Source: Paralichthys olivaceus
Lineage: Eukaryota; Chordata; Actinopteri; Pleuronectiformes; Paralichthyidae
Direction of reading: 5' to 3'
Assembly: GCF_024713975.1 (NCBI RefSeq)
Contig: NC_091114.1
Location: 7,288,001 to 7,352,000 of the forward strand
Length of the DNA stretch: 64,000 nt
Positions 41,601 to 63,157 of this stretch are shown one piece after another (positions within the stretch are counted from its first letter, which is position 1; each line of letters begins with the position of its first letter). Made by a program: the position numbers and the translations under genes. Under the pieces are notes generated by a model, which did not search any database, was not told where the DNA came from, and saw only the letters and a list, made by a program, of their open reading frames with translations.

Positions 41601-42908
41601 CGATCACAGGAGTAAAGCAGCAATAAGATAACAACAATAAGAACAAGTTAACAATAACAATAGTTCCACAGTGGGATCCAGGGTGTGACTGTTGTGAGAT
41701 GAGATGCTACAGCAACAAACAAATTGTCTATGTAAATTATTAAATTGGAAATGCTCACTGTTCCTTTTGTGGTGTTTTGTTAGCATGTGTTAGCATAAAC
41801 TGATGGGCCTCTTTATCCAGGTTGATCTAATGATCCTGTTGTGGCAGTGGATTGAGTGATGATACAAAAATATGTAACAACAATAATAACACATTTTACA
41901 CCAAAGGACACCTGAAGATGTATCATAAATAAACACATGAATAATAAAGTAAACCCAAGCGTTAAAGACGTGATGTGTGGTAGACTGGTCTAAGCAGATG
42001 TTTTAGTGATGACAGCACATCTGGATCGGAAATACTTTCTCCCATTAAGAACACGGAGGCTCTATTGTGGCATAATAATGAAAATCATAGAACATTTCAA
42101 TGTCTGAATTTACTTAATTTAATGTTTCTCAGGTGGATATTGTTATTCATAATTATTTATTGGCAGCATGTAAAGCCGTGTAGATTTGTGCCTTTTTGCA
42201 ACTTGAACACTTTACCCTGCTCATCTTCACTGAGGTGACATGAACAATACTTGACTATAGCTTTCACATGCAATAACCCAGCCATCGACTCTCAAGGTCC
42301 TCGTGCATTTCTGAAAACCAGAAAGGACGAGACACTTTCAGCCAGCAGTGTATAAGGACACAATGAGAGGGTGCATCACCATAAAAAGACAGCAGAGGGC
42401 AACTGTAGCTCACACTGCATCCAGCAGAATCATTGCTATTCGGCTGTAAATGTGGATCTGAACATCTGTAACTAGACCCAAGGATTAGCCTGATCCCAAC
42501 CCCATAAACACTAATGTCTGATGTGGTACAGACCATATAAAGTCCTCTACAATAGAGGAGCAGAGCAGTATACTCAATGGTCATGCTAAATGTGACTGGA
42601 ATGCATATTCTTGTGCGTATATGTTGCATTAAACCACTGTTTTGTGAACACAGGAGTGAACAGTCACCATAAATCATCACTGTAACAGATTTCCAACATG
42701 CTAAACGATTTTCTGCGAAGTCCCACCTGCATGTAAGATGCATGGACGTGCTGTACTGAGACGGAGATGACGAGCGGCAGATGTTCCTCAGAGAGTCAGC
42801 CTGTACTGTATGTCTGCAGATGATTTATCCATAGTGACCTGTGATACCTCTCCTCGGGAAACTCATAAAAGGCTGCAGGAATGGCTTGTTTCCTTGTGAT
42901 TACATGCA

Positions 42909-42913
<5 letters not shown>

Positions 42914-42942
<29 letters not shown>
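42914..42942. repeat. (AC)n microsatellite
   Basis: About 14 AC units followed by interrupted ACAAACAC. Confidence 0.9.
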
Positions 42943-42949
<7 letters not shown>

Positions 42950-43428
42950 AACACTCACACACATCTAAACAGAAGCCAAATATGTTTCGTAAACTCTGGG
43001 GTCAGACTTCAGCTGGAGTTTCTCCTCAGTTCACATGGCTGAGGCCGTTATCACCAATCTCCACTTGATAAAAACTTTAATGCAAGTGCCCACAGTAGAC
43101 GGCCCACTCCCACACATTGAGCCATGAGAGTGCACTGATATACAATGCATTCACACAAACTATTTTCACACTCGCTCTCTAGTTACAGACATAAAGAAGT
43201 GCTCCACTTCAACTCTTTTCCACCACTTTCCTTCTCCACAATACTGTTACATGATGCCTCCCTCCCTCCCTTCCTCCTCTTCTCTCTCTCTCCCCTTTAA
43301 ATGTCACCCTCCGTCTCTGCTGTAGAATCATAAATCATAAATTCCCTTCCTCTCTCTCCTCTTGCCCCCCTTGCTTTTGATTACACAATAGTCCAGACTT
43401 CATGTGAGAGGGCTGTAACATTACTGAA

Positions 43429-43431
<3 letters not shown>

Positions 43432-43512
<81 letters not shown>

Positions 43513-43522
43513 TGTGTGTGTG
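43432..43522. repeat. Long (TG)n microsatellite
   Basis: About 90 bp of TG with a single TC interruption near the 3' end. Confidence 0.95.
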
Positions 43523-44249
43523 CTTCCAGCATAAACATCTCATGGGGACCAGGGCCTCGTCCAACAAACTTTAAAGTTTTGCCATCCACCCATTCACACA
43601 CACACTTTGGCTCATGGAATCCGGGAGTCTAGGATTGAACCAATGGTTTTGGTTAGCCTGCAAATGCAAAGTCAATGCAAAGTCCTAATGAGCACACAAA
43701 CCTGTGTGTGTGTGTGTCTGTGTGTGTCCGCGTTTGTGTGTGTGCATATGTGTATCTTCTACCCCAGCCTTTCCTGTGGCCCTGGGTCCCCACCCCAGGC
43801 TGCACAAGTAAGGTTGTCCAAAATAACACACACTCTTACACACACACAAACACATTCACATGAACACACTGAGAGACACCCTTTCGTGCACGGGAACAGG
43901 AAGTGGCGCGTTAACATACCCATATGCATTTAAAGGTACAATGTTGCCTTTATTATTTTCTGCACAAACTCCAGGACGTACCGAGTGCTCATAGTCCGAG
44001 GTCGTGTCAACAGTCACAAGTGAGGTGCTGTGAAGGCACAGCAAGAAACAAGCAGCACAGTATGTTAGCTTTGATCCAGGACGTTGGCGAATACGGAATA
44101 TAGTCTCACTACACATTTGTTCCAGAAACCTTTAAAGAAAACAACGGGTCACACAGTACATGCAGACAACCTTTAATGGTTCCCACTTGTGTGTTTTTCT
44201 TACAGTGTGGCCCTCACATGTTCAGACTCTGGGCCCCTTGTTTGCTTGA

Positions 44250-44340
44250 GAAATGGTGGAAAGAAAAGTTACACAATATTTGTACAAGGAGATTATTGTA
44301 CCACACTGCTAATGTCTGAATATTTGTGACCATCGCTGAC
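44250..44340 (+). mobile_element. Fragment of the CAGTGGTGGAAAG-type repeat
   Basis: ATGGTGGAAAGAAAAGTTAC followed by short AT-rich sequence with GTACAAGGAGATTATTG, similar to the copy at 23000-23160. Only the first part of the element is recognisable. Confidence 0.3.
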
Positions 44341-46426
44341 TCTGATTGCAGAAAATTAAATGTGCACAACAGCTCTGAGGCCTCTAAATGTACAAAAGAT
44401 CAGAAATCTCAAGCCCAACACTTCATGTTTGGTGCTCTCATGGTTCACAACTTGCTTTTTGTTATTCCAAACAGCTTTTGGACTTCTTAGTGAGTTTTGT
44501 CTACGAATCAAGACCGACAAACGTTGAGTCTTCAACCGCTCCCCAAAAAGTCACGAAGCAACTTTGAGCCGTCATGGATGAGAAGCTCAACGTCTTTAGC
44601 TCCATGACAACACAGCAGACTCCATCTTCTGCTCCAGAATGGCCCAGACCTTAAGCTGAGATAGTTCTGTCTCAGCTGTATATGCACTGACATACATGTG
44701 TGTTGTGGTGAACACTAAGGAAAGCTATAAACAAGAACATCATCAGTGACAGAGTAACCTGATGCTTTCGAGCATCAGGTTTTCTCTCAGGCCGCAGCTA
44801 TTTAGAGAGGCTGGAGGAAGAACAGTGACTCCTGCGCTGTGTGTGCGTGTGTGTGTTCATGTGTGTGTTTCCGTTGCTCGATGTCCGAGAGATAATGTGG
44901 AATTCATGAGAGGAATGCAGCCCAGGGGTTCCTTCCTGTCACCTGACTCCATCACTTCCTGCGTCAGGCTTCCTCCGTCTGGACCTCCAAGGAGGAGGGC
45001 GAGGTTGCGTCTCAATAGCGGTCATGTGTCATTATTTGGTCTCTCCAGTGACAGAGAAGTTTTGAATCCAAACTCCCCAAAACCCCCTCACCCCCTAGTG
45101 TCCCCGGTGGGTTTCATCGGGCCTATTGCTAAACAGAAATTTCCGGCAAGTGACCAAACATATGAAACAGCGATAGCAGGTCAGTGCGAGCAAGGTGTCA
45201 AATAAAATGGATCAAACAGAGAAATGTGAGGGAGAGAATGGAAGGAAGAACTGCTCGTACAAGAGGGAAGAGGGACTGATATACGAGAACAATAAACGAG
45301 GCATTAAATAGAAAAAAAGAGGGAGAATGAAAAAGAGAGAAAGGTGATGGCAGGATCCATATGGGGCCTCTTGATTTTTCAAGGGGCAAGGGGAGACATG
45401 CCAGGTAATGGCTTCCAGACACACACACACACACACACACACGTAGACACACACACACTAATTCGATTTGGAAATCTGACAGGACAAGGAGACTGAGTGT
45501 ATGTGGACATGTGTGTATATACCAGGGGCCCTTTTTCTATATACCCAAGAGGTCTGACTTCCTTTGCCCGTTGGGAGTGAGCGTGTGTGCATGTGTGTGT
45601 GTGTGTGTGTGTGCGTTACCAGAACTGGGGGTTAATGTATGCTTTCAATCACTGCTCTAGTGGGGGAGAAATCAGATCCCTGCAGTGTTGATGTGGACCA
45701 CAAGATCCACACACACAAATGTACACACTCGGAACATAAGAAAACACTTTTCAGACATCAGGAAAGAGTGCAGCAAATGCATTCATCTACTGCTTAAGGT
45801 TTAATTTCATTCTCATTAAGGCAATACAGCATGACGTTTTGGTAAATACACATATTTGCTTTCTGGCCAAGATCTCCAAGGCTGAGTTGCTGACACATTA
45901 CATCTTGTTTGAGGCGAAGATGAAGCCCGGCTAGTTTGCCCCCCCCCCCGTTTCCAGTCTTCACATCCTTCTTCTCATCGAACTCCCGGAAAGACAGCAC
46001 ATTTCTGACAAGTTAAACTCAACTTTAATTATAAACGGACATATGTGGAGCAAGTCACCTGTTTTCTTCCCCTCTGTGTGATCCCATCTGTGTCAGTTTG
46101 ACCCAAACACCTGGTCGTTTCCTGCCTTTGTCTGCAAAGTTAGAAAGTCGCGCGTTAACGTTGTGCAAAGGTTTAGAGGGCAGCATGAAATAAAGCTAAG
46201 ACAAGACGAAAGGAGAAGAGCAAGGAGGAAGATAGGAAGAGCCAATTAAACAGAGGAAGGATAGATATGCAGGGAGTGGGATGGAGGGGAAAGAGAGGGC
46301 AAGATGACTTCAGCGGGATACGCTCAAGATTACTCCACCCTCATACACACAGCAATATCCCTCAGAGGTAAATCCCGAGCACACCCCCCCACCCCCCTAT
46401 ACGCTGCCACAGCCCTCCCTCTAATG

Positions 46427-46660
46427 CAACTGGTGTGTGTGTGTGTCACCACTTCTCTCTGACATTCCTTTACAGAGCGCAGAGACGCTGAGCTTGGCTG
46501 CAGGGAGCCAGAGCTCCATATCGAACTCCATTAAGAAAAACAAGGACTTTTACTGAGAAAAAGCAGAGGAACATTATCTCCCTTCTCGAAGCTGCAGCTC
46601 CTCACTTCTCATCGTGATCATCCCTCTGATTCACAACTTCCCATCTTGGGAGACCTGCCT
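46427..46660 (+). other. Candidate untranslated first exon of hspa12b
   Basis: An ATG-free stretch ends in a near-perfect donor (GACCTGCCT|gtaagtgag, intron from 46661), 2 kb before the acceptor of the first coding exon (48674). Upstream lie CACCC-type C-rich runs and a weak CTATACG. A second donor-like site, AAAGTG|gtgagt, is at 46866/46867. The transcription start is unknown. Confidence 0.35.
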
Positions 46661-47471
46661 GTAAGTGAGCTGAGACATCTCACATTTTCAACAGGAGCGT
46701 TTCTACAAAAGCATCCTTTTGTATCCCTGTCACACTTTAGCACTCTTCCTTTTCCTTTTCATCTCTTCCCTGGAGGCGGATTCCAAACTTCAGACTGCAG
46801 GAGTTTGGGAGACACATTTTGAGAGAGGCATCAAAAGGGCATAGTGTTGCAACTGCTTCCAAAGTGGTGAGTTAACATTAGAGGAGGAAATGCACTTAAA
46901 AGTATTTCTTTGTATTGTATGTTGCTTGCTCTTCTTATAGTGTAACTTGTATTTGAGTTGTTCTTTTGTAATATTTTGTGTTAATGGTTCAGAGACAAAT
47001 GTGCACCAGTAAATCTAATGTGCACAAAACTTCTCCACATACTTGAAAGTGACAGGGCTCCATTGTTAATGGTGCATAAAAGTGGAGTGCGTTGCGCAGT
47101 CTGTCCCTAATGTAACATCTCAGGGGAGTTTGAGCTGCTTGTTCTGCTGATCCCTTGCAAAACTCTGGTCGTGCGCCTGAGAGAGGGAGACAAAGGTAGA
47201 GACTGCAGGACGGGGGGGGGGCTGAAGGGCTGCATGAAGGGTTTAATGAGATGAATGGATGAGAGAGTTAAAGCAGAGGGAAGGAGAGAAAAAAAGAATG
47301 TGAAGGAGATGTGGAGTTTCATCCTCTGGTTATATCATCAAAGTGCAGGGACGACAGCTGGAAACATACATAAGCACACGATATAATCAAATGTTTTAGG
47401 CATATGTTTGAATGAACGCACACATATGTAGCGTGCATGTATGCAAGTCAAGGATGTCAAACAAAAGTATG

Positions 47472-47520
47472 GTCTCTCTCTCTCTCTCTCTCTCACGCAC
47501 ACACACACACACACGCACAC
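47472..47520. repeat. Compound (TC)n(AC)n microsatellite
   Basis: TC units to about 47494, then AC units with two GC interruptions. Confidence 0.9.
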
Positions 47521-47626
47521 GCAAATCTGATTTAAACAAACACATCTTTGTTTCATTGAACTCTTAGTTTGCTTCCGGCTCAGATCACAGAGTCTGTGAT
47601 CCAATGATTCCCGGCGCTGCAATTCA

Positions 47627-47629
<3 letters not shown>

Positions 47630-47661
<32 letters not shown>
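47630..47661. repeat. (AC)n microsatellite
   Basis: Sixteen uninterrupted AC units. Confidence 0.9.
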
Positions 47662-47664
<3 letters not shown>

Positions 47665-48691
47665 GTGTCTCCATGACCAGGACATTTCATTGAATAACAC
47701 TGATTTCCTGGAGACTCTAACCTTGACCATAGTTTCCACTTGCCTAATCCTAAACCTGACCTAATCCTAAACTTGACCTCATGTTAAAAAACCTCTTCAC
47801 TTCAAAATGTATTGATTTACTTAATGATGTCTTACTTTTGGGTGTGTGTGTCATATGTCAGTAAAATACTGTACAAGTTAATGTAAATATAAAAAAATGA
47901 GCTTCCCATTGCAAACCACCAGTGACCTACAGTTACAGTTGCTGTTGTTGGGGTGTGTCTCATTCACTTCCCCTGCTTGGCTGATTAATGTCTGTTTGCT
48001 GACTTGTATGCTATATTTATTTTCTGCCATTGTACTTGAGTAAAATGGTCAAATATGCACAACACCCATGACCAATGGAATGAAAATGCAATAATTGTTT
48101 GCCCAAATCTTTAATAAATTGTCCACTTAGTATTTTATCAACTCTATAACTTCTGTCATCACTTCTGTATCTGCCTTAAAATTGTATTGTTATTGGCATC
48201 ATTTACCAGTTGCAACTCATTGAAATGAAATGGTATTCAGCTGCAACCTGTAACTTCACCACTAGATGTCACTAAATTTGACACACTGAACCTTTAATAT
48301 TTCATGTTAAGAATGTTTCACGTGACTATGTGTAGTGATGAACCCACATATTATTTTCTCTCTGCAGTTCCCCTCAGTCTTATTGAGCATTTAGCATCTT
48401 TTAGCTCATTGTTTAGGTTTTAGTGCTACAACGTTATCTAACTGCCCAGCAGCAAATATCCGAGAGACAGATTTAGCAACTGGCTCAATGTGAACTACTG
48501 TGAAGCATTTACATTGATCATTTCCTCAAGAGAATGTGGAAACCAAAACAAAGGCAAAAGGGAGGCGAATATTGTTTTTAAATTTGACAGATGGACGGAA
48601 ATCAGGTTTATAAGCCATGAAGAAGAGTTTTCCGTATCGATTATCTTATCTGCATTATGTTGTTTCTCTGCAGACCCTGGCTCCTGTAAAG

Positions 48692-57775
<9,084 letters not shown>

Positions 57776-59747
57776 GGAGGAGCAGGAAGTGGAGACGAGG
57801 AAGTAACTGATTTTGAGGATGATAATTTTAGAAAAAGCGGTACTTTGGGAGTGGGCCCCGATTATTGTGGGAAGGCGAGGACCTTTGGATTCCGAGTAGA
57901 AACTCATGACATTTAGGCTTTTCATTTAACCACTAGAGCAGAAAAAACATCATGAGAGGAACTAAAAAGAATGAATATTCAACTCAACCGTGACATGCTC
58001 TCTAAAAACAAATATGTCCCTCTGGCTTCAACGGAGTGAGACGAACAGGTGAGGTACTGAAAGATTATCCAGCCTGCATGAGAACTTCAGCCTCTGGGGA
58101 CATTTATAAATCAGTTACAGGAGAGACTCGTCTGAATCAATAAACTACCTGGAGTGACGCTCACTCATATACGTATTAAATAAATGTTAACGTGAATTGC
58201 CTTCTCTCTAATACACTTAATAATACCTCATTTAAATCCTATTTCAATACTCAACATATGAGATTTTGATGCCACTACCTGAGCTGGAGCTTTGACTCTT
58301 CAGCGCCATTGTGATGATGCACCACTTAGTGGTAAAAACATTGAACTACAAGCTGAAATCTTGGAATACAGAAATTGTCAGAATAATTATGTAGAAGGAA
58401 GGACTGTGATTTCAATGTGTCGCTTACAGGGTATTAAAAAGAAGAGTTTCATTTATAATTTAAATTCCATGTCTGACTGATGTTACCCTGTATGTTTCTA
58501 TTTTTTTTTTTTTTTTAAACCTGAAGACATCAGCCTGTCAAGTCAAAATCAGAAAATGACCTCTTTATATTCTGTATGCTGTATTAAGATGTATCCATGG
58601 TTATGAATAAACTAAAACAGAACTTGCAATCCCAATGAATGCTCTGAACATTCACCCAATCTCCTCTTCATTGTGCAGGTTAAAAAGGCTCCTCCTGAAC
58701 CAATTATATATGACCGTACCTTTTTCCAAATACACTCACTAGGTCTGTGATGATTGGCGATCAGATTGTCTATCAATGATTAAGGGATGGATTATTTTTT
58801 TCCTACGCTGATATTAATGCAATTTTTAACCCACCCTCAGAAATAAGATGTTACCTGGATAATCTATAGAATATGGGCCCCACTTTGCATTTAAAGATGT
58901 TTCTGCTGCAGCAACATGTCCTTCTGAGCCTTTCATTAGCACAGATTAGTGATTATTAAATCTTTAACTACTAACTAGTGTGCATCTCTGTTCTCCATAT
59001 GCCTGTATCACTCTCCAAAGACAAAACACAGACGCACGGAGCCAACAGAGTCATCAGAGACAAAGTTGTTCTAGATTATAAAATAAAACCACAGTGAAAT
59101 GTACTGCCTATTTCCTTTGACAATGATCAATCACTTCCCCACACATTTACAGACTACAGTTTGATTTCAGCTGTGAATTTATTGATAAGAATGGTCCAAT
59201 AAATAGTTTCCCACAGCGCATACAATGAACGGTTCAGAACTGCTCGACATCAGTGCTCAATTTTTCATGTTACAGTTTGTCACGTAACAGAGAAAAAACT
59301 AACCAGATTGGAGATGACAGAACGGCTCCTTCAGGTCAGAGAGGAGCCGCCGACCTTCAATTGACAGGAGTGTGTTTGTTTCAAAACCAATGGGGGGGGA
59401 CTGATCTCATTCTTGTATTTCAAAATCATTTCCCAGTAACATGGCCGCAGGCGGAAACAAACAGCGCGTGAAATGTCTAAAAGCTAATCTGCAGATGGAA
59501 AAAGACAACACGAGAGACGTCAGCCGTCTTTGACAATGTCTAAAGAATCTGTCATGAAATTGAAGGATGAACTCGCAAACGTGTACGACTGGTTACAACA
59601 CCTCATTTTATCTAGAATTGAAATCCAAATTCAGGTCAAACCCATTGAGACACATTAAACACAATCTTAATTCAAATGTACCTTGACCGTCTCCCTGCAT
59701 TTAGATTTTAATACCAGTATAAAATGGGGTTTTCTTCCTGCTGTCCC
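57776..59747. other. Convergent intergenic region, hspa12b to cct7
   Basis: Holds the hspa12b 3' UTR, a T-run at 58501-58516 and otherwise unremarkable AT-rich sequence. On the minus strand a weak ATTAAA (59707-59712) lies about 36 bp past the cct7 stop, and AATAAA variants occur further along. No coding exon was seen. Confidence 0.6.
58139..58144 (+). other. Polyadenylation signal AATAAA of hspa12b
   Basis: The first canonical signal after the stop codon (57773-57775), 364 bp downstream. Others follow near 58179 and 58606. Confidence 0.45.
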
Positions 59748-62700
59748 TTAGTGAGCGTGGGGTCTACCGCGGCCTCTCCCCCTGCCGGCACCTGGAGGTC
59801 CATCCATAGAGCTGCGGGGGTTCTTGATCGTCTCATCAACTGACAGGATGAGGCAGGCGGCCTCTGAGGCTGCTGTCAGAGCGTTGATCCGCACGATGGA
59901 CGGCTCCCAGACACAGGCCACGAAGTTGTCCGCTATGTCCTCGTTGTTGATGTCCACCCCATACCACATACCACCCTAACACGAGAAGAGAAAGATGAAG
60001 CAAAACATACAATAATCTAAAGGAACACTATGTAAATGACTATGACGAGTACTTTTCCTCAGTGTTGTGAAAGAGTCAGTGAGCGTGTTATTTCATCTCA
60101 CCTGTGCGTGTTTGGCGCGCAGTTTGTTCAGGATGTTGGTGGCGTCAAAGCCGGCATTGTCACACAGCTGCCTGGGGATGATCTCCAGGGCTTTGGCGTA
60201 TGCGCCGATCAACAGCTGCTGTTTTCCAGGGATGGTCCTGGAATAATCCCGCAGGTACTTTGACAACTCCATCTCTATGGCTCCTCCACCCGCAACAACG
60301 GAGTCGTTCTGGAAACGAGTTGATTACGGTTAGCTTTTGCCATCAGTGTGCAGAGTGGTCGACAAATTGAAGTGGATCACGTTTCTGGATCAGTAAAGAT
60401 CCAGCCATTTGGCATCTCCACAAAAAGCAAGACAAGAGTCAAGTATACTGCAACAATGATTGAAACCCACTTTGTCAAATGTACCAAAAAGAGCACTGCC
60501 TGTTCTAAACGTGCATGTTTGGAATGGGTTGTTTGCTTGAAAGGTTCTTGAGACAAACATCCATCGTGTAACCTCTCTGAGGCTCTTCTCTGAAAATATC
60601 AGACTATCCTGCACAACACGCACTGATGTTTTGTCAAACTTGTAACTATAAAACATAAACCATAAAACTGAAAATACTCAATGACACCAGCCTGATTATT
60701 CACTTTAGACAGTTACAAAATAATAGTGGACTGTTTTAATGTTAACAACAGTAAGTCATCCAAACTCACATCCGTTTAGTCGAGGGCAACCACTCAACTA
60801 ACAATAAATTACATTTGCAAGAAACTGTTCTGCCCATAAAACCAAGATACTAATTATTAGCTACAACCAACCACAACTTACAGTTTAACATGTTCCCATA
60901 AATTCTATAACAATCACTTTGTACAATCACATGGTGCAAAAGATTTCTCAGACTTTGTAACTAACACAAGTCAAACAGGTGGAATCAGCAGTAACACAGT
61001 GCTGTTCATAACGAACACTGTTCTTATTGTGACTACACATATTGAGCTTTCGTGCACTTGCTGGTAAAGCCACTCATTGTCTCCACATATCAACTGACCT
61101 TGATGGCTCTGCGTACGATCATGATGGCATCGTGCAGCGATCGCTCTGTCTCCTCTGTGAACTGTTCCGCGCCGCCCCTGAGGATGATGGTGCACGTCTT
61201 TGACTTCGGGCAGCCTTTGAAGATGTTATACCTGCGGACAGACAGGATAGGTGTGAGCTGTGGGGGAGTCGTCATTTGAAGTTGTTCTGTAAAAAAAAAA
61301 AAAAAAAAGACAAAACTGAACTGGTCCCTCTTACCGCTCTCCTCCAACCTGGACCTCCTCAAAGACTTCACACAGTCCCAGGACGTCATCTGTCAGACTG
61401 CTTACTGAGGTCTGAATGGAGCCGCCGCATGCCTGGGGGGCACATAACACACAGTCAGTCAGGAATTATTCAAACTACTTATTACATCAACATCCAAATT
61501 ATATATATATATATACACACACACATACATATGCATGTGTGTAACTGTGGAAGTCCTACCATCATGGTCCTCTTCAGATCCTCCTCCTGCACTCTGCCAG
61601 CACAGAACAGGTCTCTGTCAGCAAAGTACTGAGTGGCCACATCACCGATCGGCAACTTTGACAGAACCACCTTGGCTCCTGACTGATAGATCTTATCCAG
61701 TTTGTCGTACAGGATGTTCCACTCTGCGTCCACAATGGCCTGGTAGTCCTGCACAAATAGGAGACGGGAGAAATCATAGAATACACAGCCTTTTGGGTCG
61801 TTGTTTGAAATACTAATTACTGTGTTGTGGACTTCATACCTGCACACACTTCACACGGACTTCAGCGTTGTCCTTCTCTGCCTTCAGCTCCAGCTCCACA
61901 TTGAGCAAAGCAATCTTTGGATTCTCGTAGCTTTTGGGCTGCATCTCAAACCCAGCGTAGGAGAAGGTCTTCTTGAACGCAACCCCAGCAACCAAATGAG
62001 AATCCTGCAGAGTTAGTACAGAGAGTGAGGTGAGAGAGTCCCAAACAGAGGGAGGAAGAGGGAATTGCATTTTCTTTTACTGCCTTTTTTTTTATTTTTA
62101 TGAAAGCTTTATTTCAAATCTCATCATGACATAGCTTCAAGTGCTGAACTCAAGACACCAACCTCAAGGCCTCCTCCCTGGACCTTCTTGATGCCAATCA
62201 TCTTGAGAGACAGCAGCTCATCCAGAGACATGACAGCATCCACCACCATCTTGGAGAAGAAGTCCTTCTGACCAGCAATGAGCTTGGAGTTCATGGCTGT
62301 GGCGGCACACTTCTCCAACAACTGCCTCTGCTCTCTGAGATGAAACAAGGACATTTGAAAACGACAACTTAAAGACACAATGTAAAAAGTGTATTCCTCA
62401 TAAGATAGATAGGTAATACATGGCAGCCGTGTAAATAAAAAGCGGGCACTCACTGCTTATCGTCTTTCTTCACAGGGACAGCGATCTCCTTGATCTTGTT
62501 AACAGCGAGGTTGGTGGCGGTGCGGAACGCTCTGATGATGGTCTGAGGGTGGAGGCCCTCCTCCACGTACGGCTTCAACTGCTTCAGGAACTCAGCAGCC
62601 AGGAGAGTGACGGAGGTGGTGCCGTCCCCTACCTGAGGATGGGAGAAAAGAGGAGGTTTTAGTTGGAAATTTTCTTCATAAAAGTTTCTACTTTGTGACA

Positions 62701-63157
62701 GATTCCACATCTAGACTCACCTCAGCATCCTGGGAGCGAGCGATGTCTACCAAGGTCTTGGCAGCGGGGTGAACCACATCCAGCAGTTTTAGGATGGTGG
62801 CTCCATCGTTAGAGATTGTGGCCTTTCCTGCAAAACACAGCATTCACACATTTATTTTAAGGGAATTGTAACGACTCCTGTAATCCATTCAATATTCAAC
62901 TTTCTGTCCCCACCTCTGCCATCGACCATCAGTTTGTCCATCCCTCTGGGCCCAAGGGTGGTCCTGACAGCCTCAGCAATCACCTGAAATTAAAATTCAA
63001 ACAATGTTAAATTGTGCTATAGATAGGAAATGAATATCCACACAGTCATTGAGAGCAGAGCTTGCTTTCTGACCTGGCAGGCATTGATGTTACTGATGAG
63101 CTGAGGAATGCCCTGAGACGTGTCCGTCCCCTCTTTCAGCAGGATAACTGGTGTGGG
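59748..63157 (-). CDS. cct7: T-complex protein 1 subunit eta (CCT7), lacking only the initiator exon
   Basis: Eleven exons in transcript order: 63074-63157, 62914-62983, 62721-62827, 62454-62632, 62163-62334, 61840-62004, 61560-61748, 61335-61432, 61099-61231, 60102-60308, 59748-59975; 543 residues plus one or two N-terminal methionines expected from a further exon (human 543 in all). The first exon here starts [20 protein letters not shown], which follows the initiator Met in CCT7. Group II chaperonin motifs are present: [24 protein letters not shown] and the ATP-site GDGTTS. CCT-eta features are [15 protein letters not shown] and the arginine/glycine tail [15 protein letters not shown]7 is one of eight subunits of the TRiC/CCT ring that folds actin, tubulin and other cytosolic proteins with ATP. 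No convincing initiator exon was found up to 64000, so it probably lies outside. Confidence 0.96.
61297..61314. repeat. A-run in a cct7 intron
   Basis: A run of roughly 18 A on the plus strand (T on the transcribed strand), within the intron between the exons at 61335-61432 and 61099-61231. Being T-rich in transcript orientation, it may belong to the polypyrimidine tract region. Confidence 0.8.
61501..61530. repeat. (TA)n(CA)n microsatellite in a cct7 intron
   Basis: Short TA units followed by CA units, 30 bp before the donor end of the exon at 61560-61748. Confidence 0.85.

Larger units (their letters stand above)
37853..48691. other. Divergent intergenic region, paip2b to hspa12b
   Basis: 10.8 kb with no supported protein-coding exon. 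It holds the paip2b promoter, a second CpG-rich patch (39990-40952), a probable retroposon (41068-41600), microsatellites, a short hairpin (44756-44781) and a likely untranslated exon of hspa12b ending at 46660. The 159-codon open frame at 42264-42743 (minus) has no known domain. Confidence 0.5.
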
